A stretch of 27,576 bases of DNA, from NCBI GenBank assembly GCA_900540255.1, contig UQFE01000031.1, forward strand, positions 1 through 27,576. The letters run 5' to 3'. This DNA is from an uncultured Clostridium sp. Its GTDB lineage: Bacteria; Bacillota; Clostridia; Clostridiales; Clostridiaceae. Below are positions 1 through 8,170 of this stretch, in pieces. Every line of letters starts with the position of its first letter. Position 1 is the first letter of the stretch. Both the position numbers and the translations under genes were made by a program. Below the pieces are notes generated by a model. It had not been told where the DNA came from and made no database searches. It was given only the letters and a program-made list of their open reading frames with translations.

Positions 1-67
1 ATATTGTTTTAAAAAATAAAAATCAACATAATATATTGTAGTATTTATTCTTAATAGGACATCCCCT
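1..67. repeat. Partial copy of a short interspersed inverted-repeat element (MITE-like), cut by the window edge
   Basis: These 67 bases match the right two thirds of the intact element at 23134-23235 with about seven mismatches. They end in the same kind of terminus (ACATCCCCTT here, ACATCCCCTA there). The left terminal repeat lies outside the window. No coding capacity. The assignment rests on this internal comparison only. Confidence 0.7.
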
Positions 68-82
68 TAAATTTATATTTTT

Positions 83-107
83 AAAAATTCAGCCAAGCTG
101 AATTTTT
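83..107. terminator. Intrinsic terminator of a gene outside the window
   Basis: Perfect 11-bp stem: AAAAATTCAGC (83-93), CAA loop, GCTGAATTTTT (97-107), with a T-run on the plus strand. The A-run on the other side makes it potentially bidirectional. It most likely ends a plus-strand gene left of the window. Confidence 0.65.
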
Positions 108-109
108 TC

Positions 110-167
110 CTTAACTCCTAACTACTAACTCTTAAGTACTAACTAATAATCCCTAACTAATAACTAA
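110..167. repeat. Degenerate tandem CTAACTA-like heptamer repeats
   Basis: About seven imperfect units related to CTAACTA (for example CTAACTACTAACT and CCCTAACTAATAACTA) lie between two terminators. There is no coding potential. This looks like a simple-sequence filler of the kind seen in clostridial intergenic regions; function unknown. Confidence 0.5.
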
Positions 168-196
168 AAAAGAGAACCCTTAATGAGTTCTCTTTT
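168..196 (-). terminator. Intrinsic terminator of the 43-aa ORF
   Basis: Perfect 10-bp stem: AAAAGAGAAC (168-177) with GTTCTCTTTT (187-196), 9-nt loop. On the minus strand the stem is followed by more T residues. It lies 55 nt past the stop of the small minus-strand ORF at 251-382. Confidence 0.65.
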
Positions 197-250
197 ATAA
201 ACTATTCTTTAAATACATATTTTAATTAATAAACTATATAAAAAGGTTCA

Positions 251-382
251 CTAAATACTCATTAGAAAAGATTTATATTTATTTTTGCAAAAGAAATAGC
301 CAGCGCTAAAATAAAAGCCCCAGAATATAAAATAAAAAAATCTATTAAATTTTGCTATTAAATTCTTTTCTAATCCTTTCAT
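251..382 (-). CDS. Small aromatic-rich membrane protein, 43 aa (hypothetical)
   Basis: ATG at 382, TAG at 251-253, with a GAGGT ribosome binding site about 9 nt upstream. The peptide begins MKGLEKNLIAKFNRFF. It has a basic amphipathic start, then one hydrophobic stretch rich in Phe, Tyr and Trp (about residues 15-32, with GFYFSAGYFF) and a basic tail (CKNKYK). This fits a single membrane-spanning or membrane-associated peptide. A consensus-like promoter (432-461) and a terminator (168-196) frame it, so it forms a complete transcription unit. I recognise no family. It might instead be a leaderless remnant or the 3' region of cls, but promoter, RBS, ORF and terminator in register argue for a real small gene. 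No function is assigned. Confidence 0.5.
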   Translation of the reverse strand: MKGLEKNLIAKFNRFFYFIFWGFYFSAGYFFCKNKYKSFLMSI

Positions 383-431
383 AATAATATACCTCATTCA
401 AAATATTCTAATAATTAAATTACTTTTCTTT

Positions 432-461
432 ATATTAACTCAACCTCAACTACTTTGTCAA
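432..461 (-). promoter_or_regulatory. Sigma-A-type promoter of the 43-aa ORF
   Basis: On the minus strand TTGACA (456-461), an 18-nt spacer and TAATAT (432-437). It lies just past the stop of cls and about 50 nt upstream of the small ORF start. Confidence 0.5.
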
Positions 462-492
462 TATTTTACAACAATAAATAAATTCTTATTTT

Positions 493-1926
493 TTATAATA
501 TAGGTGCTAATAACCTTATTAATGATTCTTTTATTTTTAAGCTTTTAGATCGCTTATCATATTCTTCTTTTATTACTAATTTAGATTTTTCTTGGTCATT
601 TAAAAATATGGCTTCTTGTTCCTTTGCTACATTTTCATTATAAATAAATGCATTAACTTCAAAATTCAATTTGAAACTTCTAATATCTAAATTAGCTGTT
701 CCTATACTACATACTTGACCATCTGCAACTATTGTTTTTGAATGAATAAAACCATTTCCATATCTATATATTTTTACTCCATATTCAATTAACAAACCTA
801 TATTAGCACTAAGTATCCATTCCATAAAAAAGTGATCTGGTTTTCCCGGAACAATTATTCTTACATCAACCCCTGATAATACTGATATTTTTAAAGCTTC
901 TAACATAGGACTATCTGGAACTAAATATGGTGTTTGAATATAAACATAATTTTTAGCACTATTAATAATTTTCATATAAGAATTCTTAATATATTCTTCC
1001 ATATGGTCAGGACCTGATGAAACTATCTGTATTCCTACATTACCTACCTTTTCAGGTTTTGGAAAATACATAAACATATTTCCCATATTTTCATTAGCAG
1101 CATAATCCCAATCTAATATAAATCTTTTATTAAGTTCATTAACGACTTCTCCTCTTACTCTAATATGGGTATCCCTCCAAAACTTAAATTGCTTTCCTTT
1201 ATTTATATATTCATCTCCAACATTAAATCCACCTAAATATCCTATTTTCCCATCAATTACAACTATTTTTCTATGATTTCTATAATTTACGCGAGTATTG
1301 ATATGTGGTAAAATTCCTGGAAAAAATACAGACATCTTTATTCCATAAGATTGAATTTCCTTAATGATTTTTTTTGTAATTGCTTTTGAACCCATACCAT
1401 CTATAAGTAACCTTACTTCTAATCCATCATCTACTTTTTTTCTTAATTCATTTATTAATGCTTTTCCAAGATTATCATATCTAAAAATATAATACTCAAT
1501 ATGTATAAAGTATTTTGCATTTTTTATATCTTCAAATAAATCTTTAAATTTATCCTCTCCATTAGTATAAGTCTTTACTTCATTTCCAATAGTATAAATA
1601 GCACCAGAATGATTGTAATTCATTAATATCAAATCTTCATAATTCTCATTTATTTCATTATCATCACCAAAATTTGATAATTCATTACCTCTCCTTAATT
1701 TATATCTCTTTATTTTATCAGCAAGTTTTTTTTCTCTAAATATTTTTTGTCTACTTAAATTTTGCCCTAATAGTAAATATAAAATTAATCCTAGCCCTGG
1801 AAGTGCTATTAAAATTACAAGCCAAGCCCATGTAGTTGTAGGTTCTTTTCTCTCTATAAATATTAATGATAATGCAGATATTAAATTAATCAAAAAAAAC
1901 ATAATTATTAATAATATATATGCCAT
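493..1926 (-). CDS. cls: Cardiolipin synthase (phospholipase D family)
   Basis: Membrane enzyme that joins two phosphatidylglycerol molecules into cardiolipin and glycerol. The 477-aa length is usual for bacterial ClsA-type enzymes. The N-terminus has two membrane helices (about residues 3-23 and 33-54) and a basic linker. Two phospholipase D HxKxxxxD motifs follow: HRKIVVID (H218, K220, D225) and HSKTIVAD (H395, K397, D402), each with the usual downstream G-G/N residues (LGGFNVGDEY, IGTANLD). ATG start at 1926 with an AAGGGAAGG ribosome binding site. A TATAAT at 1964-1969 (minus) is a possible -10 but has no good -35. Monocistronic; the next gene upstream, rubrerythrin, has its own terminator. 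No terminator is seen directly after the stop; the small ORF's promoter starts there instead. Confidence 0.93.
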   Translation of the reverse strand: MAYILLIIMFFLINLISALSLIFIERKEPTTTWAWLVILIALPGLGLILYLLLGQNLSRQKIFREKKLADKIKRYKLRRGNELSNFGDDNEINENYEDLILMNYNHSGAIYTIGNEVKTYTNGEDKFKDLFEDIKNAKYFIHIEYYIFRYDNLGKALINELRKKVDDGLEVRLLIDGMGSKAITKKIIKEIQSYGIKMSVFFPGILPHINTRVNYRNHRKIVVIDGKIGYLGGFNVGDEYINKGKQFKFWRDTHIRVRGEVVNELNKRFILDWDYAANENMGNMFMYFPKPEKVGNVGIQIVSSGPDHMEEYIKNSYMKIINSAKNYVYIQTPYLVPDSPMLEALKISVLSGVDVRIIVPGKPDHFFMEWILSANIGLLIEYGVKIYRYGNGFIHSKTIVADGQVCSIGTANLDIRSFKLNFEVNAFIYNENVAKEQEAIFLNDQEKSKLVIKEEYDKRSKSLKIKESLIRLLAPIL

Positions 1927-2167
1927 AAAATAAACCTTCCCTTAATTTAACTATTTATTTTTTATTATACCCTATTCAGTTAATTTCTTTATTATTTTAC
2001 TAATAATTGTATAATTTTTTTAATATTATTATTTATATCCCTTACAATATATAGAAATAACAAAAATTAATTTATAAAAAAATATTTTTTATTATCTTTT
2101 TATTATTTTTACTTTTTAAGCCTAAAAATATAGTAAAATTTAATATTTTTATAATTTTTCCCAAAAC

Positions 2168-2193
2168 AAAAAAAACCATGCAATTTAGCATGG
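2168..2193 (-). terminator. Intrinsic terminator of the rubrerythrin gene
   Basis: CCATGC (2176-2181) pairs with GCATGG (2188-2193) around a 6-nt loop. On the minus strand a run of eight T follows. It starts 14 nt after the rubrerythrin stop codon. Confidence 0.85.
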
Positions 2194-2207
2194 CTTTTTA
2201 TTAAATC

Positions 2208-2750
2208 TTATGCAAAATATCTCTTTAATAATCCTTCAAAAGCTTTTCCGTGTCTAGCTTCATCTTTACACATTTCATGAACTGTGTCATGGATTGCATC
2301 TAAATTTAATTGTTTAGCTAATGTAGCTAAATCTTTCTTACCTTGAGTTGCTCCGTGTTCTGCAGCTACTCTAGCTTCTAAGTTAGCTTTTGTATCAGCT
2401 ACTACTACTTCTCCTAATAATTCAGCAAATTTTGCAGCGTGTTCTGCTTCTTCAATTGCTATTCTCTTATAAGCTTCAGCAACTTCTGGGAACCCTTCTC
2501 TATCTGCTTGTCTTGACATAGCTAAGTACATTCCTACTTCTGTACATTCTCCAACAAAGTTAGCTCTTAATCCTTCTATTACTCTTTCATCTACACCTTG
2601 AGCTACTCCGATTCTGTGTTCATCAGCATATACTAATTCTCCTGATTGTTCTACGAACTTATCTGCTCCAACGCCACATACTGGACATACTTCTGGCGCA
2701 GTTTCTCCTTCATGAACATATCCACATACTGTACAAATAAACTTTTTCAT
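2208..2750 (-). CDS. rbr: Reverse rubrerythrin (rubredoxin domain first)
   Basis: Cytoplasmic non-haem iron protein of the anaerobic oxidative-stress response; clostridial reverse rubrerythrins reduce hydrogen peroxide and act in NADH-dependent oxygen-reducing chains. The 180-aa protein has the rubredoxin-like Fe(Cys)4 domain at the N-terminus: Cys6-x2-Cys9 and Cys22-x2-Cys25. The ferritin-like di-iron domain follows (about residues 50-180), with E68, E71, EEAEH (100-104), E131-H132, E159 and DEARH (E164, H167). This is the reverse of classical rubrerythrin. Codon use is more biased and GC-richer than the neighbours, as expected for a highly expressed gene. ATG at 2750 behind AGGAGG. Monocistronic, with a clear promoter carrying a PerR-like box and its own terminator. 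C. acetobutylicum reverse rubrerythrins are PerR-controlled, which fits. Confidence 0.93.
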   Translation of the reverse strand: MKKFICTVCGYVHEGETAPEVCPVCGVGADKFVEQSGELVYADEHRIGVAQGVDERVIEGLRANFVGECTEVGMYLAMSRQADREGFPEVAEAYKRIAIEEAEHAAKFAELLGEVVVADTKANLEARVAAEHGATQGKKDLATLAKQLNLDAIHDTVHEMCKDEARHGKAFEGLLKRYFA

Positions 2751-2851
2751 AAATTTATTCCTCCTAAAACTTTTAATATTTATTCTATATTTAATTTCTT
2801 AATTTACTTATTTTTTGTTTGCAATTCTTTTTGAATCACTCTTCATATATT

Positions 2852-2879
2852 ATTATATAATAATTATTATTAATTGCAA
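2852..2879 (-). promoter_or_regulatory. Rubrerythrin promoter with overlapping PerR-like box
   Basis: Minus-strand TTGCAA (2874-2879), 16-nt spacer, TATAAT (2852-2857). The 15-mer ATATAATAATTATTA at 2855-2869 (plus strand) matches the PerR consensus TTATAATNATTATAA at 12 of 14 defined positions. It occupies the spacer and part of the -10, an ideal place for repression. PerR control is inferred from the box and from what is known of clostridial reverse rubrerythrins. Confidence 0.6.
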
Positions 2880-2915
2880 GTATTTTTTTAAAAAATTTTT
2901 TAATTTTTTTCTAAT

Positions 2916-2988
2916 TGATAATACCTATCATTTAGCATTATTACTAGCCTTATCACCCAATGATAAGATATTGATTATCAATTGATAA
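2916..2988. promoter_or_regulatory. Cluster of TGATAA/TTATCA palindromes (Fur-like boxes?)
   Basis: Between the kinase terminator and the rubrerythrin promoter lie several inverted pairs of TGATAA: TGATAATACCTATCA (2916-2930), TTATCA-N5-TGATAA (2950-2966), AGATATTGATTATCA (2966-2980) and the perfect palindrome TTATCAATTGATAA (2975-2988). Two of them match the Fur 7-1-7 consensus TGATAATNATTATCA at 12 of 14 positions. The cluster lies 37-110 nt upstream of the rubrerythrin -35. The rest of 2751-3003 holds only the promoter and AT-rich sequence. Regulator identity is inferred. Confidence 0.4.
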
Positions 2989-2994
2989 CGTTTT

Positions 2995-3032
2995 TTTGAA
3001 AATAAAAAGTTGCTATTTAATAACAACTTTTT
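2995..3032 (-). terminator. Terminator of the two-component operon
   Basis: AAAAAGTTG (3004-3012) pairs with CAACTTTTT (3024-3032), with a partly paired inner loop (TATT/AATA). A T-rich tail follows on the minus strand. It lies about 100 nt after the kinase stop. Confidence 0.65.
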
Positions 3033-3134
3033 ATTTACCTCTTTAAATATTACATTATATTTTTAAACATTGTTCAAAAATCTTTTTACTTAATAATATA
3101 CCATTAAGGTTATTTAAATTTATCCTTAAAAATA

Positions 3135-5432
3135 TTATTGATTTAATCTTATTATCGATTTAAATAAGTCACCATCAACTTCAATATTAAATTTACCTCC
3201 ATGAAGTTCAACTATACTTTTTGCTATAGCAAGCCCTAATCCAGATCCCTCTGTACTTCTTGATGAATCACCACGTTTAAATCTATTAGTTATTTCATTA
3301 GCACAAAAATCTAATTCATAAGCTGATATATTTCTCATAATTATTACAACCTTATTTTCATCATCTACATACATCTGAATATATACTCTAGTATTACTTA
3401 AAGAATATTTAACTATATTAGAAATAAGATTTTCAAATACTCTATATAATCTTTGTCCATCCCCATTTATAAATATCTTTGTATCTGGGATATCTAATTT
3501 AACACTTAAATTACTATTTTTAAATCTTTCATCATTTTCACCTAATGATTGCTTTAATAACTGTACAATATCTATTTTAGTTATATTAAGTTCCATTGCT
3601 CCACTAGTAGCCTTAGATGCTTCAAATAAATCATCTATTAAAACTTTAAGCCTTTGAGATTTTTTATCTAATATATTTATATAATCTTTAGCTGTTTCTG
3701 ACTCTATATTTTCTCTCTTTAATAAATCAATATAATTAATTATTGAAGTTAAAGGTGTTTTTAAATCATGAGACACATTAGTAATAAGCTCGGTTTTCAT
3801 ATTTTCACTTTTCATTTCACTTTCAATAGATTTCCTTAATCCATCTCTAATATTATTAATATCATGAGCTAATTCTCTTAAGTGGCCTCTTCCCTTTTCT
3901 TCTATATTGCAATTTAATTTCCCTTCAGTTGCAGCCTTTGAGCCAATAATTATTTTATCTAAATAAATTAACTCTTTAATAAATATTACTATATATATAA
4001 TTGTTAATATTATTCCTATTAATATCCCAATTGGAAATATACTTAAGATACCTGAAACAACGAATAATAATAATCCACTAATTACATATAAACCACTCAT
4101 TATTAAAAATGTTTTTATTAAAGAAGAGCGAGTCATTATTTCACTTAAGTAATTCCAACATTTAATTGTAATATTATTTTTAAATAAAGTTCTTTCATTA
4201 TAATTTATAATTATAACTCTAATTAACACATAATATATTAGTAAAGCTAATGATGTCCATATGACTGATATTAAATTTAATCTTCTAATATAGTTATTTG
4301 CATTATAGTAAATATATGTAGTGTTCCAACTTATCCACCCTAAAATTCCTATTCCAACCTTAGCTTCAATAGGCCATACCTTAATCTTATTCACTATATC
4401 TTCTATTATATTTATCTTTGATTTATTTTTACTTAAAGATACTAAACATAAAATTGCTAAAATTATAAACATTATAAAACTACCACAGCTCAAGTAAAAT
4501 CTATTAATATTGATTTCTACTCTTTTAAGGTTTTCATAAACCACATCACCTTTTTTAATTTCTTGTGGCATCCATATATATATTGATATACTTTGCTTTT
4601 CATTATAATCATAAGCATATATATTATTTGGTTCATACCTATCATAATAAGTATGATAACTATATTTATTATAGTAAATTAATTTGCTTATAATATTATT
4701 ATTTATTTCCTTGCCATCAACATATATTTTTTCTATAACATTACCATTATAATCAATATTTATTTCTTTAAAATATTTACTATTTTTTATAATGTTATTA
4801 GAATCAATTTTTTCTCCACCAATCCAAATATCCTTTAATTTATCATAAGCTCTAAAGTTTAAATTAACATAAGATTTTATTTTATTATTTAAATCACTAG
4901 CACTATTGACTTTTCTATTTAAAATATACTCTTTCATTTCTTCATCATTTAATGTATATTTTTCAGTAATTTTTTCTTTTTCTTCACTCAATATCTTTTG
5001 TTGTTCTTCATAAGTTAATTTACTAAAACTCTCATCATTATATTTATCATTTCTATAATTTTCATATTCCTTATTAACTTTATCAACTAATTCAGCTTTA
5101 CAAATATCAATATCATTTTGGGTTATATTATTATTATCACTAGCATATTCTAATGATTTATAATAAATCGAATAATCTTTTACCAAATTTATATAATCAG
5201 ATATATTATTTGATAAATCACCATTTAAATATATCCCGCCTGGAATTATATATCTTATATTGGCTTTAATTTCTCTTAATGATAAAATAGCACATGCTAT
5301 TGATATAAAAGTTAATAATACAACTATATATTTTTTAAAAATATTTCCACTTCTACTTTTTCTCTTATTTGATTTTTTTATTTCTTCTTGAAAAATACTT
5401 TCTTCATTAATATTTTTCGATTTTGTATCCAA
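3135..5432 (-). CDS. Membrane sensor histidine kinase (two-component system)
   Basis: 765-aa sensor kinase, larger than most because of its N-terminal half. A membrane helix (about 34-52) is followed by an extracellular domain of about 260 residues that is rich in Asn, Tyr and Lys. Several further helices lie between residues 313 and 490. Then come a HisKA domain with NVSHDLKTPL (phosphoacceptor H555) and a HATPase domain with N-box NLISNIVKYS (about 668-677) and G-box GSGLGL (729-734). The RFKRGDSSR...EGSGLGLAIAKS pattern resembles the VanS-like clostridial kinases. The start is TTG at 5432, inside the response regulator gene (26-nt overlap), with GGGGT just upstream, which suggests translational coupling. 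I see no alternative start with a better ribosome site that keeps the first helix. The ligand is unknown; with such a large outer domain and several helices, an envelope or antibiotic signal is plausible but unproven. Confidence 0.9.
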   Translation of the reverse strand: MDTKSKNINEESIFQEEIKKSNKRKSRSGNIFKKYIVVLLTFISIACAILSLREIKANIRYIIPGGIYLNGDLSNNISDYINLVKDYSIYYKSLEYASDNNNITQNDIDICKAELVDKVNKEYENYRNDKYNDESFSKLTYEEQQKILSEEKEKITEKYTLNDEEMKEYILNRKVNSASDLNNKIKSYVNLNFRAYDKLKDIWIGGEKIDSNNIIKNSKYFKEINIDYNGNVIEKIYVDGKEINNNIISKLIYYNKYSYHTYYDRYEPNNIYAYDYNEKQSISIYIWMPQEIKKGDVVYENLKRVEININRFYLSCGSFIMFIILAILCLVSLSKNKSKINIIEDIVNKIKVWPIEAKVGIGILGWISWNTTYIYYNANNYIRRLNLISVIWTSLALLIYYVLIRVIIINYNERTLFKNNITIKCWNYLSEIMTRSSLIKTFLIMSGLYVISGLLLFVVSGILSIFPIGILIGIILTIIYIVIFIKELIYLDKIIIGSKAATEGKLNCNIEEKGRGHLRELAHDINNIRDGLRKSIESEMKSENMKTELITNVSHDLKTPLTSIINYIDLLKRENIESETAKDYINILDKKSQRLKVLIDDLFEASKATSGAMELNITKIDIVQLLKQSLGENDERFKNSNLSVKLDIPDTKIFINGDGQRLYRVFENLISNIVKYSLSNTRVYIQMYVDDENKVVIIMRNISAYELDFCANEITNRFKRGDSSRSTEGSGLGLAIAKSIVELHGGKFNIEVDGDLFKSIIRLNQ

Positions 5433-6114
5433 TACCCCACACCACCTTTAAATACTTAGGTTCTTTAGGATTAATTTCTATCTTTTCTCTAATCCTTCTT
5501 ATATGCACTGCTACTGTATTTTCCGCATTGTAACTAGGTTCATTCCATACATTTTCATATATCTCATCTATTGAAAAAACTTTTCCTTGATTTTTTAGCA
5601 ATAATTTTAATATTCCAAGTTCAGTTGCTGTTAACTTAATTACTTCTCCATCTACTATAACTTCTTTTGTATCTTGGTTTAATGAAAGTCCTCCACTTCT
5701 TATTATTGAATTGTTTTCTTCATTTTTACCACTATAATTCCCTAATACAGTATATCTTCTTAGTTGAGATTTAACCCTTGCTATAAGTTCTAATGTATTA
5801 AATGGTTTTGTTATATAATCATCAGCTCCCATATTAAGTCCTAATATTTTATCTGTATCTTCTGATTTTGCAGAAATTAATATAATCGGAATATTTTTTT
5901 CTTGCCTTATTTTCATTGTTGTTCTAAGTCCATCCATGTTAGGCATCATTATATCCATTAATATAAGTTGTACATTATTTTCCATTAATACTTCTAATGC
6001 TTCTAGTCCATCATATGCCTTAATAACATTGATTCCTTCATTTTTTAAATATATCTCAATAGCATCTACTATCTCCTTGTCATCATCTACTACTAAAACA
6101 TTATTTTTTTTCAT
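5407..6114 (-). CDS. OmpR/PhoB-family response regulator
   Basis: 235-aa cytoplasmic DNA-binding regulator, the partner of the overlapping kinase gene. It has a receiver domain at about residues 4-118: acidic pocket VVDDD (D10-D12), phosphoacceptor D54 in LILMDIMMPNMDG, conserved Ser/Thr in LISAKSE and Lys in DDYITKPF. A winged-helix output domain follows at about 140-235, with the typical LTATELGILKLLLKNQGKVFS and AVHIRRIREKIE segments. ATG at 6114 behind AGTGGGG. First gene of a two-gene operon that ends at the terminator near 3000. The 126 nt upstream are AT-rich, and I see no convincing promoter. Targets are not deducible; the neighbours (rubrerythrin, nupC) are separate units. Confidence 0.93.
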   Translation of the reverse strand: MKKNNVLVVDDDKEIVDAIEIYLKNEGINVIKAYDGLEALEVLMENNVQLILMDIMMPNMDGLRTTMKIRQEKNIPIILISAKSEDTDKILGLNMGADDYITKPFNTLELIARVKSQLRRYTVLGNYSGKNEENNSIIRSGGLSLNQDTKEVIVDGEVIKLTATELGILKLLLKNQGKVFSIDEIYENVWNEPSYNAENTVAVHIRRIREKIEINPKEPKYLKVVWGIGYKIEKY

Positions 6115-6240
6115 AAGTTACCCCACTCCCCTATAACAAACTTAACTATATAATAATTATTATTTTATATTTATATAGTAACAAAAAACTTTTAAAAAAA
6201 CCTATCATATTTATTACAAATTTATTAAGTTATAAAATTT

Positions 6241-6282
6241 AAGTGTCTTTAAAAATATTTATATATTTTCTTAAAGACACTT
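6241..6282 (-). terminator. Terminator of nupC
   Basis: Perfect 12-bp stem AAGTGTCTTTAA (6241-6252) with TTAAAGACACTT (6271-6282), 18-nt AT-rich loop, about 15 nt after the nupC stop. The downstream T tract on the minus strand is weak (AAATTTTAT). Confidence 0.6.
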
Positions 6283-6296
6283 TCACTATTTATGTA

Positions 6297-7505
6297 TTAA
6301 ATTGTTAATAAAAATCCTGCTATTGTGGCACTTAAAAGATTAGCTAATGTTCCTCCTAATACAGCCTTCCAACCTAAACGTGCTATATCATGTTTCCTAC
6401 TAGGTGCCATTCCACCTATGCCACCTATTAATATTGCTATAGACGAAATATTAGCAAATCCACATAAAGAAAATGTAACTACAGCTATTGTTTTTGGAGA
6501 TAATGTAGATATTATTTCAGAAAGGCTTGTAAATGCTACAAACTCATTTAATATTATTTTTTGCCCTATTAATGATCCTGCAATTACAGATTCTTTCATA
6601 GGCACTCCTATAATAGTTGCAATTGGTGCAAAAATATATCCTAAAATTGATTGTAAACTTAAGTTATCTATTCCAAATAACCCACCAATTAATCCAATAA
6701 TTCCATTTACAAGTGCAATTAATGCTACAAATGCTAATAATATTGCAGCTATATTAAGAACTAATCCTAAACCATCAATAGCACCTTTGGAAGCTGCATC
6801 AACAATATTAGATGAATCATCTTTTACCATTTCAATTTCTTCATTAACTTTTGCTTCCCTTATTTCTGGAATTATTATTTTAGAAATTATAAGTCCTGCT
6901 GGAGCTGACATAAAACTAGCTGATACTAAATACTCAATAGGAATTCCTAATAATGAATACCCAACTAATATTGATCCTGAAACTGAAGCAAGTCCCCCAA
7001 CCATAACTGTAAATAATTCTGATTCTGTTAACTTTTCAACATATGGCTTAATTAATAATGGTGCTTCAGTTTGCCCTAAAAATATATTTGCAGCTGATGA
7101 TATAGTTTCAAGCTTAGAAGTGCCTAAAAGCTTTGATAATCCACCCCCTATAAGCTTTATAACAAACTGCATAACTCCTAGGTAATACAACACTGATACT
7201 AATGCTGAAATGAATATAATTACTCCTAAAACATTAACTGCAAATATGCTACCATCATTAGATAATGAACCAAATATAAAAGAAATTCCTTCTTTTGCAT
7301 AATCAATTACAGATTGTACACCTAATGAAATTCTACTCAATATATATTTTCCAACACTCCACTTTAATGCAGCAAATGCAAATATAAATTGAATTAAAAA
7401 TCCAATAATTACTGTTTTCCAATTTATTTTTTTCTTATTATTCGAAATTAAAAATGCTACTAAAAATACGAAAATTATACCTATAATACAATTTAATATC
7501 GCCAT
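6297..7505 (-). CDS. nupC: NupC-type concentrative nucleoside transporter
   Basis: 402-aa inner-membrane symporter of the CNT family that imports nucleosides with H+ or Na+. The whole length is hydrophobic with the family pattern: N-terminal helices (1-45), the gate-like segment VLYYLGVMQFVIKLIGGGLSKLLGTSKLETISSAANIFLGQTEAPLLIKPY, whose GQTEAP motif is characteristic of the substrate site, then SASFMSAPAGL and a C-terminal FSLCGFANISSIAILIGGIG segment. Length is normal. ATG at 7505 with AAGGTGGT. Single gene with its own terminator. No purine riboswitch or other conserved leader is visible upstream, so its control is unknown. An antisense ORF at 6325-7185 is only its shadow. Confidence 0.93.
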   Translation of the reverse strand: MAILNCIIGIIFVFLVAFLISNNKKKINWKTVIIGFLIQFIFAFAALKWSVGKYILSRISLGVQSVIDYAKEGISFIFGSLSNDGSIFAVNVLGVIIFISALVSVLYYLGVMQFVIKLIGGGLSKLLGTSKLETISSAANIFLGQTEAPLLIKPYVEKLTESELFTVMVGGLASVSGSILVGYSLLGIPIEYLVSASFMSAPAGLIISKIIIPEIREAKVNEEIEMVKDDSSNIVDAASKGAIDGLGLVLNIAAILLAFVALIALVNGIIGLIGGLFGIDNLSLQSILGYIFAPIATIIGVPMKESVIAGSLIGQKIILNEFVAFTSLSEIISTLSPKTIAVVTFSLCGFANISSIAILIGGIGGMAPSRKHDIARLGWKAVLGGTLANLLSATIAGFLLTI

Positions 7506-7818
7506 AAAATACCACCTTTTGTTAATCTTTTTCTTAATTTAGTTTTATCTAAAATATATACTTATATTCTTTAAAAATAAAAAAATTGTTTATTAAATTA
7601 TTAATTTATCATTAAATTCATATAAATTCTATATTTTTAAGTATATTATATTGTTTTATTTATATCATATTTACAATATTATACCATACTTTATGAATTT
7701 TAAATAGTTTATATTTTTATTCACTTTAAAATTCTCTTAAGTAATTTTCTTTTAAAATAAATATAAACTTAATCTTTTCTTGATCTATTGACTATGTAAA
7801 ATAAGGTTATTCCTCTTA
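7506..7818. other. AT-rich divergent intergenic region without recognisable gene
   Basis: This stretch separates nupC (minus) from the leuS T-box promoter (plus). It is almost entirely A/T with several short A/T palindromes. I see no ORF with a ribosome site, no conserved riboswitch core and no clear nupC promoter. Confidence 0.5.
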
Positions 7819-7848
7819 TTGACTTATTATAGTTAATTAATATATAAT
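7819..7848 (+). promoter_or_regulatory. Promoter of the leuS T-box leader
   Basis: TTGACT (7819-7824), 18-nt spacer, TATAAT (7843-7848). The predicted transcript starts near 7855, giving a leader of about 460 nt before leuS. Confidence 0.6.
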
Positions 7849-7894
7849 TAATTAATATTAAAATCATTTAATAAATTTAATATTTATTGCATTG

Positions 7895-8170
7895 AAAAGG
7901 AGTAGTACTATAAAATTGTAGTCTTTAGAGAGCTGTTGGTTGCTGTAAAACAGTGATGCATTTATGGGAACTTGCCTTGGAGCTTACTTGTTTAAAAGCA
8001 AGTACGGAATCCCCGTTACAGATTTAAGCGAGAAATTAGTCAGTGATAAGTTTTAAGTGACAAATGACAAGTTATTATGTTTACTAAACTTAAACTGCTA
8101 AATTCTAATAAGAGTGGTACCGCGAAATATAGCTTTTCGTCTCTTAATTGAGATGAAGGGCTTTTTTTAT
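7895..8170 (+). ncRNA. Leucine T-box leader (tRNA-sensing attenuator)
   Basis: Cis-acting RNA that binds uncharged tRNA-Leu and prevents premature termination. Stem I begins near 7925 (AGAGAGCTG) and carries the specifier in GGGAACTTGCC; the codon CTT at 7971-7973 reads leucine, in agreement with leuS downstream. The antiterminator T-box motif AGAGTGGTACCGCG is at 8111-8124. The competing terminator pairs AGCTTTTCGTCTC (8131-8143) with GAGATGAAGGGCT (8150-8162), using G-U pairs, followed by a run of T. A non-canonical repeat-rich stretch (8041-8086, AAGTGACAAGT-like units) lies between stem III and the antiterminator. Confidence 0.92.

Noticed and set aside
110..167. CRISPR-like array
   Set aside because: The units are about 7 bp, imperfect and contiguous without spacers of constant length; no cas genes are present.
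2646..2834. 62-aa plus-strand ORF across the rubrerythrin start
   Set aside because: It overlaps the rubrerythrin gene and its promoter on the opposite strand and has no ribosome site.
6325..7185. 286-aa plus-strand ORF opposite nupC
   Set aside because: It is an antisense shadow of a clear transporter gene, with no promoter, ribosome site or recognisable motif; low-GC codon bias readily opens this frame.
7506..7818. Possible purine-type riboswitch upstream of nupC
   Set aside because: No conserved purine-riboswitch core or GC-containing stems are present on the minus strand; the region is nearly pure A/T.
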